This document shows positions 8,094-15,315 of a stretch of 64,000 nt of DNA, piece after piece. Below the pieces are notes generated by a model. The model saw only the letters and a program-made list of their open reading frames with translations. It searched no databases and had not been told where the DNA came from. This DNA comes from Salinimicrobium sp035607535. GTDB taxonomy: Bacteria; Bacteroidota; Bacteroidia; Flavobacteriales; Flavobacteriaceae. The position numbers and the translations under genes were made by a program. The stretch spans positions 434,001-498,000 of the forward strand of contig NZ_JAYDZX010000002.1 in the NCBI RefSeq assembly GCF_035607535.1, in the 5' to 3' direction. Position 1 is the stretch's first letter, and each line of letters starts with the position of its first letter.

Positions 8094-8501
8094 CTATTTT
8101 AGCTTTACCAACTTGCCTGGCATTTCGTAGTGCAGTGAATCATTTTCTATTACTCCCGAATAAATTAGAGTATCACCTTTAATCTCTAAAACCTCGACTT
8201 TAATACCTCCAGATGCATTTATATATCTGGCCATTTCATCCAAATTTTTTGAATCTTCATTGTAAGTGAGAACATAATTACAGTCGTCCTTGAACTTTAT
8301 GTCAACTAAAGTTTTATCTCCTTTTTCATCAAATTCTATTTGTCTGCCATTTTTTCGTGTGACCTTGTAAGATTGTGCATCAAGAGAATCTGCAGGAATT
8401 AGAAATTCTCCATTTTTAAAGTCCGCACACGTTAATTCTTGCGCACAGGAACTAAATCCACAGACTAAAAGTGCACTAACTAAAATTTTTTTCATATTCA
8501 T
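8094..8501 (-). CDS. Exported lipoprotein of unknown function (cassette 10)
   Basis: 135 residues from the ATG at 8501 (an ATG at 8495 is also possible). The N-terminus MNMKKILVSALLVCGFSSC is a lipoprotein signal with Cys at residue 19. The mature part looks like an all-beta domain (LTCADFKNGEF, SYKVTRKNGRQIEF, LVDIKFKDDCNYVLTY, VEVLEIKGDTLIYSG). Two further Cys could form a disulfide. The frame continues upstream into the recombination site, but that extension is a translation of the repeat. No family recognised. Cassette ends are GTTGCCCACA and TGTGGGCAAC. Confidence 0.75.
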   Translation of the reverse strand: MNMKKILVSALLVCGFSSCAQELTCADFKNGEFLIPADSLDAQSYKVTRKNGRQIEFDEKGDKTLVDIKFKDDCNYVLTYNEDSKNLDEMARYINASGGIKVEVLEIKGDTLIYSGVIENDSLHYEMPGKLVKLK

Positions 8502-8516
8502 CTTTGTATTGTGGGC

Positions 8517-8638
8517 AACGTCTCGTATAAAAACAGTGCTTGCTGGCAAGCTTGATTGTCCGCAGGACAATCAGGCGCTGCAAGCGAGCACGGAGCTTCG
8601 AATTGAGACAGGCTTTAGCATTGTTTTTATATGTTGTT
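8517..8638 (-). repeat. attC-like site 10 (arm family A)
   Basis: 122 bp with the apical hairpin GATTGTCCGCAGGACAATC. The next cassette begins GTTACCCAA and ends TTGGGTAAC. Confidence 0.78.
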
Positions 8639-9026
8639 ACCCAATGTGCCGCCCGCCCGAGTGAGCCGCCCGAGTTGACTGCGGCTTCTTTTTTTTATTT
8701 TCCAGGTCTGAGTGAGAATCCGCTGAGATTTAATTTAAACTTTAAATTTCTTCCCTTCCAAAAATGGCATTTTTACGTCCGATTATTTTTATCCGCCTGA
8801 GTGAAAAAGTCCGATATATTAATCTTGAAACTCTGATTTTCTTACCTCTCAAAAATGATATTTTTACCGCTTTTTTTCTCCGTTTTGAGTGAGTAGTCCG
8901 TCGCAATTATTCTTTTAAAACTCAATTTTTCTTTCTTTCCCAAAAAGGCATTTTAGAGTTCTGTTTTTTTATCCGAGTCAGTTTTATTTTTCCCGCGTTT
9001 TGTTTGTCAGCGGCATTTTGGGTAAC
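8639..9026 (-). repeat. Cassette 11: no gene seen, degenerate tandem repeats
   Basis: About 390 bp. It starts GTGCCGCCCGCCCGAGTGAG (plus strand) and ends TTTGTCAGCGGCATTTTGGG. It contains several GAGTGAGnAnTCCG blocks spaced about 90-110 bp apart, like cassettes 6, 18 and 20. Stops occur in all frames and no coding region is convincing. Confidence 0.65.
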
Positions 9027-9148
9027 GTCTCCGGTTAACGCAAGTAGCGGACTGGGAAACGATTATTTGTCGGGTAAGTTATCTTTTTAAAGGTAGTTAA
9101 AAATGTCATTTTTGATGATCTGCCGCTATTTGCTCGTTAACCGATGTT
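9024..9148 (-). repeat. attC-like site 11 (arm family C)
   Basis: 125 bp. Arms CCGGTTAACGCAAGTAGCGG and CCGCTATTTGCTCGTTAACC. The next cassette begins GTTGGCGTG and ends CACGCCAAC. Confidence 0.75.
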
Positions 9149-9160
9149 GGCGTGTCGTTT

Positions 9161-9559
9161 TTATTTTTTAAAAGTATTATTTGAGAAACATTGGAAGTAA
9201 TTTTCTCCTAGATTCCAGCGTTTCGAAAATTCCGTTATATATAATTGTAAATCATTTTCAGATTTATATAATACTTTATTTTTGGCATCCTCAAATTCAT
9301 CAACTGTATATTTCCTTGGACTTGGATGACCAGTTCCAAAAGTAGACTGAGCTTCATTGAAAAGTATGTAATAAAGTGCCTTAAATTTATAATTGCTTGA
9401 CTTTAACATGTCTAAATCTTGTTCTGAAATATCGAACTCAAAACTCATATCCGCATGACCTGATGAAACAGGGAAGCAATATATAAGACCAGTTTTACTT
9501 TTATAAATAAAGGGACTATAACCTCCGTTCAGACTATAAACCTCATTTTCTCTTTTCAT
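9161..9559 (-). CDS. Hypothetical protein (cassette 12)
   Basis: 132 residues from the ATG at 9559 (MKRENEVY); a GTG at 9580 would add seven residues and reach almost to the cassette boundary. No signal peptide or membrane segment, so probably cytoplasmic. Recognisable stretches are GLIYCFPVSSGHADMSFEFDI, then SEQDLDML and a helical C-terminus ending KRWNLGENYFQCF. I do not recognise the family; the size and isolated setting are like small immunity or antitoxin proteins, but nothing in the sequence proves that. Cassette ends are GTTGGCGTG and CACGCCAAC. Confidence 0.7.
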   Translation of the reverse strand: MKRENEVYSLNGGYSPFIYKSKTGLIYCFPVSSGHADMSFEFDISEQDLDMLKSSNYKFKALYYILFNEAQSTFGTGHPSPRKYTVDEFEDAKNKVLYKSENDLQLYITEFSKRWNLGENYFQCFSNNTFKK

Positions 9560-9583
9560 ATCTGGTTTAATTAAATGCACGCC

Positions 9584-9707
9584 AACGTCTCGAATAACGC
9601 AAGTTGCGGCTTGGGTAGCAAAAATTTGTCAGTTAATTACAGTTTTTAAAAGGTAGTCAAAAATGCCATTTTTGAGAGGTATTCCGCAATTTGTGTTATT
9701 CATTGTT
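9584..9707 (-). repeat. attC-like site 12 (arm family B)
   Basis: 124 bp with arms like site 1 (AATAACGCAAGTTGCGG and CCGCAATTTGTGTTATT). Its minus-strand start, GCCAACAATGAATAA, supplies the last codons and stop of the gene at 9696-10313. Confidence 0.78.
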
Positions 9708-10313
9708 GGCAATAGTTTTTTTCAAATTTTGTATTTGTTCATATTCCGAAATCTGCAGTATATCGAGCAGATTATTAAAAGGTAATTTTTCTTCCTTATA
9801 ATATTCAATTAAAACATCTTTGTTTCGGCGAGAAAACTGGTTTTCAAATTTCTGTTCAAAATTGATTTTAATTTTGTCTGATGTAATCAATTCGATTGTA
9901 AGCAGATTATTAAAACCATGAGAAATTTTAGGAACAGTTGTATTTGACAAAAGGATTTCTCTCCTTCCTTCGTAATCTTCAAGCTTAATCCGAACGGTTT
10001 TTATTTCTGAAATCATTATAGTGCGATCGCCTATTTCGATTCTATCTGAAAATAGCTCAAGATTCCCCGCAATTTTCCCATAAAGTTTTTGTTTTTCAAA
10101 TTGGCTTTTAAATAATTTAAAGATGAATAATCCTATTGACCCATAAACTATTATCAGAATAATATTTTCAATTTGTTCCGAATATGGAGACTTATATTTC
10201 TGGTTGATGAGTAGGATGAGTATACTCGACAAAAAGGAAATTATTAATATGACACCTAAGGAAATTTTAGGTTTATCTATTTTTTTATACGTCCTAAATG
10301 ATGTATTGGGCAT
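9696..10313 (-). CDS. Membrane protein with C-terminal PH-like domain (cassette 13)
   Basis: 205 residues from the ATG at 10313 (MPNTSF; a TTG at 10322 would add three). Two membrane segments, about residues 18-36 and 47-67, are followed by a soluble domain. That domain resembles bacterial PH-like domains that follow two membrane helices (LELFSDRIEIGDRTIMISEIKTVRI). The C-terminus is helical. The last residues (ANNE) and the stop codon are read from the recombination site, so the end of the protein would change in another cassette context. No enzymatic motif. Cassette ends are GTTGGCAATA and TATTGCCAAC. Confidence 0.72.
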   Translation of the reverse strand: MPNTSFRTYKKIDKPKISLGVILIISFLSSILILLINQKYKSPYSEQIENIILIIVYGSIGLFIFKLFKSQFEKQKLYGKIAGNLELFSDRIEIGDRTIMISEIKTVRIKLEDYEGRREILLSNTTVPKISHGFNNLLTIELITSDKIKINFEQKFENQFSRRNKDVLIEYYKEEKLPFNNLLDILQISEYEQIQNLKKTIANNE

Positions 10314-10331
10314 TTGGTTCAAATTATTGCC

Positions 10332-10453
10332 AACGTCCCGAATAACGCAAGTTGCGGATTGGATATTAAAATTTCTCAGTTAAATGCCATTTTAAATAGT
10401 AGTCAAAAATGCCATTTTTGAGAGGTATTCCGCAATTTGTGTTATTCATTGTT
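10332..10453 (-). repeat. attC-like site 13 (arm family B)
   Basis: 122 bp with AATAACGCAAGTTGCGG and CCGCAATTTGTGTTATT arms. The next cassette begins GTTAGCCAAT and ends ATTGGCTAAC. Confidence 0.78.
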
Positions 10454-10576
10454 AGCCAATGGCTTTTTTACCCATCTACTGGTCTGACACCTTTTCTTTT
10501 ACCCACTCAATACTTCTTTTTTGTCCAATGGCTAATGGTCCAAAAAAAAATAAAATATTTCTTTTCTTTAACTCAA

Positions 10577-10699
10577 TTAGACTTCAAAAAATCCCACTTG
10601 GGTTTTCTTTAGGAGAGCAAGTATGGCTATAAGAAAAAGAATGGTTGAAACACTCCAACCCAGTATTGTAGCTGTTTTTTGTGTTTTGTTTTTTTTCAT
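10577..10699 (-). CDS. Small single-span membrane protein, 40 residues (cassette 14)
   Basis: An ATG six bases past the stop of the VanZ-like gene opens a 40-residue frame: a basic N-terminus (MKKNKTQKTA), one membrane segment (about residues 11-30, ILGWSVSTILFLIAILALL) and a short polar tail. Spacing and direction suggest translation from the same message as the VanZ-like gene. No family recognised. It may be a small partner or modulator of that protein. Downstream, to the cassette boundary at 10451, I see only a short open stretch without a start codon. Confidence 0.5.
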   Translation of the reverse strand: MKKNKTQKTATILGWSVSTILFLIAILALLKKTQVGFFEV

Positions 10700-10704
10700 T
10701 TTAC

Positions 10705-11121
10705 TTATGTTTTAGATATTGGTTTTGTGTGTAGTTTTTTTAAAGCGAAATATCCAATAATCGAGGCTAATATTGTAGCAATAATATCTTTCCAGTCAAA
10801 TGTCCTATTTGGAATAAATATCTGTAATAGTTCGTAGCCTGTTACAAATCCAAACACAGAAAAACACCATCTTAGGAATTTTCCAGGATCAAATTTATTT
10901 TCAATAAAATAGAATATTTGCATCGCAAGAATTGGAAAGAAGTTGGGGGAATTTGCTGAAAATCCATAATCATTTATGTTGTTTTCAGCTATGTAAGCTC
11001 TGCAAGTTAAGTTCTCAAATGTAATTGTCAGTATGGTTAAAAGAAAGAAGACAACCCAATACACTCTTACTGATTTAAAAGGTCTAGGTGACCAATTACC
11101 TAAGATTTTGCTTGCTGCCAT
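10705..11121 (-). CDS. VanZ-like membrane protein (cassette 14)
   Basis: 138 residues with four predicted membrane segments: about 20-36, 60-75, 85-102 and 112-128. The last one follows FDWKDIIATILASIIGYF, which matches the conserved Asp-containing end of VanZ-family proteins. VanZ family members sit in the inner membrane; one gives low-level teicoplanin resistance, most have no known function. It is followed six bases later by a 40-residue membrane protein. Cassette ends are GTTAGCCAAT (10451) and ATTGGCTAAC (11254). A 130 bp AT-rich stretch separates the start from the upstream boundary and may hold a promoter. Confidence 0.65.
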   Translation of the reverse strand: MAASKILGNWSPRPFKSVRVYWVVFFLLTILTITFENLTCRAYIAENNINDYGFSANSPNFFPILAMQIFYFIENKFDPGKFLRWCFSVFGFVTGYELLQIFIPNRTFDWKDIIATILASIIGYFALKKLHTKPISKT

Positions 11122-11251
11122 ATTCCAATTGGGACTTTTTTCAATAATTTCTTGTCAGCCTTGCTTTTAAGATACACGCTACCAATAAGTAACAGATTTT
11201 CCTGTTATGTTACAGATTTACTGTAAATCTTGTGTTTAACAGCTATTGGCT

Positions 11252-11375
11252 AACGGCTGCGGTTATCGCAAGTTGCGGGAGTAGGGACGCGTTCTTGTCG
11301 GCTTACCGGTTTGTTTGTTGGTTTCTAAAATTACATATTTTCGATTAAACCCGTAATTTGAGATGAACCGCTGTT
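11252..11375 (-). repeat. attC-like site 14 (arm family C)
   Basis: 124 bp. Arms GCGGTTATCGCAAGTTGCGGG and CCCGTAATTTGAGATGAACCGC. The next cassette begins GTTATGTGTA and ends TACACATAAC. Confidence 0.72.
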
Positions 11376-11387
11376 ATGTGTAGGTTT

Positions 11388-11635
11388 TTACTCAGCACTT
11401 AATTCTTTAGTTTTTGTATTAATTGCTTTTATTTCTTTTGTTAACTTCTCTATTGCTTCTTTATTTTCATTTAGAACTCTTATTTGTTGATCTTTCCAAA
11501 CTTCATCTGATTGTTGATCAGATTCCGCAAAATCTAATGATTTTATACTAACCGTGATTGTAATTATTGCTAAACAGATTGTAAGAATAGAAAGAACTAA
11601 ATTTATTAATCCACTTTTCTTGTTTTCTTTTTTAG
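11388..11635 (-). CDS. Second half of a frame-split membrane protein (cassette 15)
   Basis: Open in the -1 frame relative to the gene at 11606-11845. From the slippery site it reads KKENKKSGLINL, then one membrane segment (VLSILTICLAIITITVSI), then a charged coiled-coil region (QQIRVLNENKEAIEKL) and stops at 11388. It has no ATG, GTG or TTG start of its own. It overlaps the end of the first half. The likeliest readings are translation by -1 frameshifting at 11627-11633 or a broken gene. Joined, the two halves make a protein of about 152 residues with a cytoplasmic N-domain, one span and a helical tail. Confidence 0.5.
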
Positions 11636-11845
11636 CTTCTTTAGAATTTCATTCAGTTCTAATTGATTTCGTAAACTAATTTCTGTTTGTCCTAATTCTG
11701 ACATTTGGTGCCAATAAGTTGCACCTAAACTTACATTTCCAGCCTTACTTACTCGAGTAGCATTATTAGCATATTTCGAGGCTAAATTTCTTACTTCTTC
11801 TAGGTTCAATTGATGTGGATAATCATCAGGAATAGTTTCTCTCAT
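11606..11845 (-). CDS. First half of a frame-split protein, 79 residues in frame 0 (cassette 15)
   Basis: Starts at an ATG 47 bp inside the cassette boundary. The sequence is polar and helical (LNLEEVRNLASKYANNATRV, YWHQMSELGQTEISLRNQL) and ends in a Lys-rich tail, LKKLKKKTRKVD. Codons 71-73 are CTA AAA AAG, forming the heptamer A AAA AAG in the phase required for -1 slippage, and the -1 frame continues open for another 80 codons into a membrane segment. No family recognised. It could work alone as a short soluble form, with the long form made by frameshifting. Confidence 0.6.
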   Translation of the reverse strand: MRETIPDDYPHQLNLEEVRNLASKYANNATRVSKAGNVSLGATYWHQMSELGQTEISLRNQLELNEILKKLKKKTRKVD

Positions 11846-11889
11846 TGGTCAGCTATTTTCTTTTCAGAATTTTCGTGAAACTTACACAT

Positions 11890-12012
11890 AACGTTCTCAT
11901 ATAAAAACAGTGCGAGCTGGCGAGCTTGATTGTCCGCAGGACAATCAGGCGTTGCAAGCGAGCAGTAAGTTTCGATTCGAGACTGATTTCAGCATTGTTT
12001 TTATGTGTTGTT
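11890..12012 (-). repeat. attC-like site 15 (arm family A)
   Basis: 123 bp with the apical hairpin GATTGTCCGCAGGACAATC. The next cassette begins GTTGTGAG and ends CTCACAAC. Confidence 0.78.
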
Positions 12013-12269
12013 GTGAGTCCGTTTTTTCATTTAAATGATCCGTCACAAAGGGTCTTAAAAATGCCAATTTTGACAGGTTTTTTCGTGATCAACTCTGACC
12101 GTAAATCCGCTTATTCACAAACTATAACTTCCAAATTTACCTAAAAAAAAGCGCCACTTCCAGTTGAGTGAGGATTCTAATCCGTAGCTTTTTTTTCATC
12201 CTTTCGACACCGACAGCAGCAAATAAATTAAAATTTGCTTATTGCGATCCGCTATAAATGGCTCACAAC
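12013..12269 (-). repeat. Cassette 16: no gene seen
   Basis: A 260 bp segment between GTTGTGAG and CTCACAAC. It has traces of the GAGTGAG-type repeat blocks of cassettes 6, 11, 18 and 20 (AGTTGAGTGAGGATTC, TCCGCTATAAATGGC) but is shorter. I see no coding region on either strand. Confidence 0.6.
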
Positions 12270-12388
12270 GTCCCGTATAAAAACAGTGCTTGCTGGCAAG
12301 CTTGATTGTCCGCAGGACAATCAGGCGTTGCAAGCGGGCAGGAAGTTTCGAATCGAGACAGGTTTGAGCATTGTTTTTATATAGTGTT
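12267..12388 (-). repeat. attC-like site 16 (arm family A)
   Basis: 122 bp with the apical hairpin GATTGTCCGCAGGACAATC. The next cassette begins GTTGTGCACA and ends TGTGCACAAC. Confidence 0.78.
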
Positions 12389-12403
12389 GTGCACAGTTTT
12401 TGT

Positions 12404-12949
12404 TTATTTCTTTAGGATCTCACCATTTTCATCAAATTCGGTTTGCTTGGTTAAGAAACCCCGTTTGTCATAAATTGAAACTTCTTTTATCTTTCCATCT
12501 TGATAAAATCTTTTTAATTCTCCTATAACGAGTCCTTTTCTAAATTCCCCCATCAACCGAATTGAACCATCCGAATAGTATCCAGTTTGAAAACCATTAA
12601 TTTTTTTGTCGCACTTTCTAAAGATGTAATTCGGTTTATTGTGAGTCACGAGATATTCTCTGATTTTGGGTATAAATAACGTGTCTGTATTTGTTTCCTT
12701 ATTTAATTCAACTTGGTGAACTTCTCCTATTTCTGATGCAAAAAGAGTATAAACTCCTTTTTCAGGTAACATAATTGTATCATTATCTGATTCAAATGTC
12801 GAGTAAGATTTTCCATTTTTTTCAAGATGGTATAAATGGCTAAATACAATTTTTCCAGAACAAGAATCTTTAAAAATAAGTCGGTATTTAATTTCTTGGC
12901 TGAATCCAGAAATTGTGGAAAAAAATACCATTAAAAGGATGATTTTCAT
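12404..12949 (-). CDS. Exported protein with YwqK/MORN-like repeats (cassette 17)
   Basis: 181 residues. The signal peptide ends near SGFSQ. The middle part is beta-rich (YRLIFKDSCSGKIVFSHLYH, GVYTLFASEIGEVHQVEL). The C-terminal 60 residues contain repeats of the YwqK/MORN kind: GYYSDGSIRLMGEFRKGLVIG, RFYQDGKIKEVSIYDKRG, TEFDENGEILKK. Such repeats occur in exported Bacteroidota proteins and in YwqK-type antitoxins; the function here is not known. The gene fills its cassette, bounded by GTTGTGCACA (12386) and TGTGCACAAC (12972), with the ATG 21 bp from the upstream boundary. Confidence 0.7.
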   Translation of the reverse strand: MKIILLMVFFSTISGFSQEIKYRLIFKDSCSGKIVFSHLYHLEKNGKSYSTFESDNDTIMLPEKGVYTLFASEIGEVHQVELNKETNTDTLFIPKIREYLVTHNKPNYIFRKCDKKINGFQTGYYSDGSIRLMGEFRKGLVIGELKRFYQDGKIKEVSIYDKRGFLTKQTEFDENGEILKK

Positions 12950-12969
12950 AAGTCAGTTAAATTGTGCAC

Positions 12970-13090
12970 AACGTCTCGTATAAAAACTGTGCGAGCTGGC
13001 GAGCGTGATTGTCCGCAGGACAATCAGACGCAGCAAGCGAGCACGGACTTTCGATTCGACACTAAGATAGCATTGTTTTTATGCATTGTT
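12970..13090 (-). repeat. attC-like site 17 (arm family A), duplicated as site 19
   Basis: 121 bp. Carries GTGATTGTCCGCAGGACAATC in its apex and GTATAAAAACTGTGC in its arm; the same variant bases occur in site 19, marking the two as recent copies. Confidence 0.78.
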
Positions 13091-13536
13091 GTAAAAATGT
13101 GCCGCCCGCCCGAGTAAGCCGTTCTGCTTTTAAGTCCGCTCCGTTTCTGTTTTTAAAGTTCTATTTTTCTTACCTCTCAAAAATGGCTTTTTGCGACCGT
13201 CTTATTTTTCCGTTTGAGTGAGTAAATCCATTGAAAATTTTCTTTTAAACTCAATTTATCTGATCTGTCAAAAATGCCATTTTCAATAACTACTTTTTTA
13301 TCCGGCTTGAGTGAGAAAGTCCGCTGCATTTTCTTTTAAGAACCAGTTTTCTTAAATGTTAAAAATGATATTTTTAACTGCTTTTAATTATCCGTTTTGA
13401 GTAAGCAGTCCGACGAAATTTATCTTTTAAACTCAATTTTTCTTTCCTTCCAAAAATGGCGTTTTGAGAGTCCGTTTTTTTTAGGGCAGTTTTTATTTTT
13501 CTCCGCGTCCTGTTTGTCAGCGGCATTTTTTACAAC
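13091..13536 (-). repeat. Cassette 18: no gene seen, about four degenerate 90 bp repeats
   Basis: 449 bp segment, with site 17 forming a unit identical to 14128-14694. On the plus strand it contains successive blocks starting GAGTGAGTAAATCC, GAGTGAGAAAGTCCG and GAGTAAGCAGTCCG, each followed about 50 bp later by an AAAAATGnnATTTT motif. Stops are frequent in all frames. No gene called. Ends are GTTGTAAAAATG and CATTTTTTACAAC. Confidence 0.68.
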
Positions 13537-13654
13537 GTCCCGTATAAAAACAGTGCGAGCTGGCGAGCTTGATTGTCCGCAGGACAATCAGCGCAGCAAG
13601 CAAGCATAATGTTTCGATTCAAGACTGGTTTGAGCATTGTTTTTATATATTGTT
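13534..13654 (-). repeat. attC-like site 18 (arm family A)
   Basis: 121 bp with the apical hairpin GATTGTCCGCAGGACAATC. It differs in its inner part from site 20, although both flank copies of the same cassette on the high-coordinate side. The next cassette begins GTTGTCAAAC and ends GTTTGACAAC. Confidence 0.78.
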
Positions 13655-13667
13655 GTCAAACGGTTTT

Positions 13668-14111
13668 TTAGACGAACCAAATAGTTGTCACATTTAAAAA
13701 TTCGGTTAATATGTACGCGATCAATATTGTTGAAATTGATAGAGCATTTTTATAATTTTCTCTTTGTCTAAAGCTTAAAAAATAGCTTATTATCGGGACA
13801 ATCATTAATAGTTTTAATCCGTTCGAGTAGGGAAAATGCATTACAGAAAATACAAAAGAAGCGAAAGCAAAAAATCCGATTATCAGATTCAGCCATTTTT
13901 TCTTGAGTCCGCTCAGAATAGTGAAAATTAAAGTCAGAATTCCGAAACCAAAGAAGGAGATATTTATTAGAAGTTTCTGAGTGGTAAAAGTGAGTAAGAG
14001 TATAATAATGAGTCCGATTAAAAGTACTTTTAAAAAAGTCGGTTGAGTTTTTCTAAAAAGTAGAATTCCAGCTAACATTCCTACAATTAAAATTATTTCT
14101 TGGTAATCCAT
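13668..14111 (-). CDS. Multi-span membrane protein of unknown function (cassette 19)
   Basis: 147 residues, almost entirely hydrophobic with about five membrane segments: IILIVGMLAGILLF, FLKVLLIGLIIILLLTF, ISFFGFGILTLIFTILSG, LIIGFFAFASFVFSV, and ALSISTILIAYIL near the end. Short basic loops (FRKTQP, SGLKKKW, FRQREN) orient it in the inner membrane. No conserved motif or family recognised. It starts at an ATG 19 bp inside the cassette boundary and ends 16 bp from the other, so the cassette is fully used. Ends are GTTGTCAAAC and GTTTGACAAC. Confidence 0.72.
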   Translation of the reverse strand: MDYQEIILIVGMLAGILLFRKTQPTFLKVLLIGLIIILLLTFTTQKLLINISFFGFGILTLIFTILSGLKKKWLNLIIGFFAFASFVFSVMHFPYSNGLKLLMIVPIISYFLSFRQRENYKNALSISTILIAYILTEFLNVTTIWFV

Positions 14112-14127
14112 TTTTCAACTGTTTGAC

Positions 14128-14248
14128 AACGTCTCGTATAAAAACTGTGCGAGCTGGCGAGCGTGATTGTCCGCAGGACAATCAGACGCAGCAAGCGAGC
14201 ACGGACTTTCGATTCGACACTAAGATAGCATTGTTTTTATGCATTGTT
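14128..14248 (-). repeat. attC-like site 19 (arm family A), copy of site 17
   Basis: 121 bp, identical to site 17, including the GTGATTGTCC and AACTGTGC variants. Confidence 0.78.
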
Positions 14249-14694
14249 GTAAAAATGTGCCGCCCGCCCGAGTAAGCCGTTCTGCTTTTAAGTCCGCTCC
14301 GTTTCTGTTTTTAAAGTTCTATTTTTCTTACCTCTCAAAAATGGCTTTTTGCGACCGTCTTATTTTTCCGTTTGAGTGAGTAAATCCATTGAAAATTTTC
14401 TTTTAAACTCAATTTATCTGATCTGTCAAAAATGCCATTTTCAATAACTACTTTTTTATCCGGCTTGAGTGAGAAAGTCCGCTGCATTTTCTTTTAAGAA
14501 CCAGTTTTCTTAAATGTTAAAAATGATATTTTTAACTGCTTTTAATTATCCGTTTTGAGTAAGCAGTCCGACGAAATTTATCTTTTAAACTCAATTTTTC
14601 TTTCCTTCCAAAAATGGCGTTTTGAGAGTCCGTTTTTTTTAGGGCAGTTTTTATTTTTCTCCGCGTCCTGTTTGTCAGCGGCATTTTTTACAAC
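14249..14694 (-). repeat. Cassette 20: copy of cassette 18
   Basis: 449 bp, identical to 13088-13536 as far as I can read. The copy pair is separated by the membrane-protein cassette 19, so it did not arise as a simple tandem duplication of a longer block. No gene called. Confidence 0.7.
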
Positions 14695-14813
14695 GTCCCG
14701 TATAAAAACAGTGCTTGCTGGCAAGCTTGATTGTCCGCAGGACAATCAGGCGCTGCAAGCGAGCACGGAGTTTCGATTTGAGACTAACTTAAGCATTGTT
14801 TTTATACGTTGTT
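14692..14813 (-). repeat. attC-like site 20 (arm family A)
   Basis: 122 bp with the apical hairpin GATTGTCCGCAGGACAATC. On the minus strand it closes the first cassette of the array. That cassette begins GTTACCAAA and ends TTTGGTAAC. Confidence 0.78.
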
Positions 14814-15130
14814 ACCAAATGTGCCGCCCGCCCGAGTGAGCCGCTTCGCTTTTAAATCCGCGGGTTATGCTTTTAAAGTTTAAATTTTATTACCTCTCAA
14901 AAAAGGCTTTTTCACGTCTGGTTTTTCTCCGCTTGAGTGAGAAAGTCCGCTGTATTTCTTTCTTTCTAAAACTTAGATTTTCTTACCTCTCAAAAATGAT
15001 ATTTTCAGCTCTTCTTTTTTCTCCGCCTGAGTGAGAAGTCCGTTCCTATTTTACCATTTAAAATTCAATTTTTCTTACTACCAAAAAAAGACATTTTAGA
15101 GATCGGCTAAATTTCTATCAGTATCCAATT
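14814..15130 (-). repeat. Cassette 21, gene-less half with degenerate repeats
   Basis: About 317 bp of the cassette nearest the recombinase. It starts GTGCCGCCCGCCCGAGTGAG and holds three GAGTGAGnAnTCCG-type blocks like cassettes 6, 11 and 18. Nothing coding is seen in this half; a 54-residue gene lies in the other half (15131-15295). Confidence 0.6.
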
Positions 15131-15295
15131 TTAAAATGGCTTTTTATGTTTATAAGAGAGAAATATTAAAACCATAAAAACTAAACCAAAAGCTGAATAA
15201 ATCAATTTTAGTGAATTATCATTCGTGCTAATTACTTGAAATAGCATTGTAATGAACAACAGAATTAATCCAAGAATGTAAATTAGATTTTTCAT
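15131..15295 (-). CDS. Small two-span membrane protein, 54 residues (cassette 21)
   Basis: ATG at 15295, stop at 15131. The sequence has a short start (MKNL), a first membrane segment (IYILGLILLFITMLFQVI), a polar turn (STNDNSLK), a second segment (LIYSAFGLVFMVLIFLSY) and a basic tail (KHKKPF). This is a typical small inner-membrane hairpin protein. It is the gene closest to the recombinase and so the first of the array. No family recognised. The codon pattern and hydrophobic layout support it despite its length. Confidence 0.55.
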   Translation of the reverse strand: MKNLIYILGLILLFITMLFQVISTNDNSLKLIYSAFGLVFMVLIFLSYKHKKPF

Positions 15296-15315
15296 TATCA
15301 CGTTTCGTTTGTCAG

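Noticed and set aside
11606..11845. Retron or diversity-generating element in the array
   Set aside because: No reverse transcriptase motif (YxDD) is found in any frame of the cassettes.
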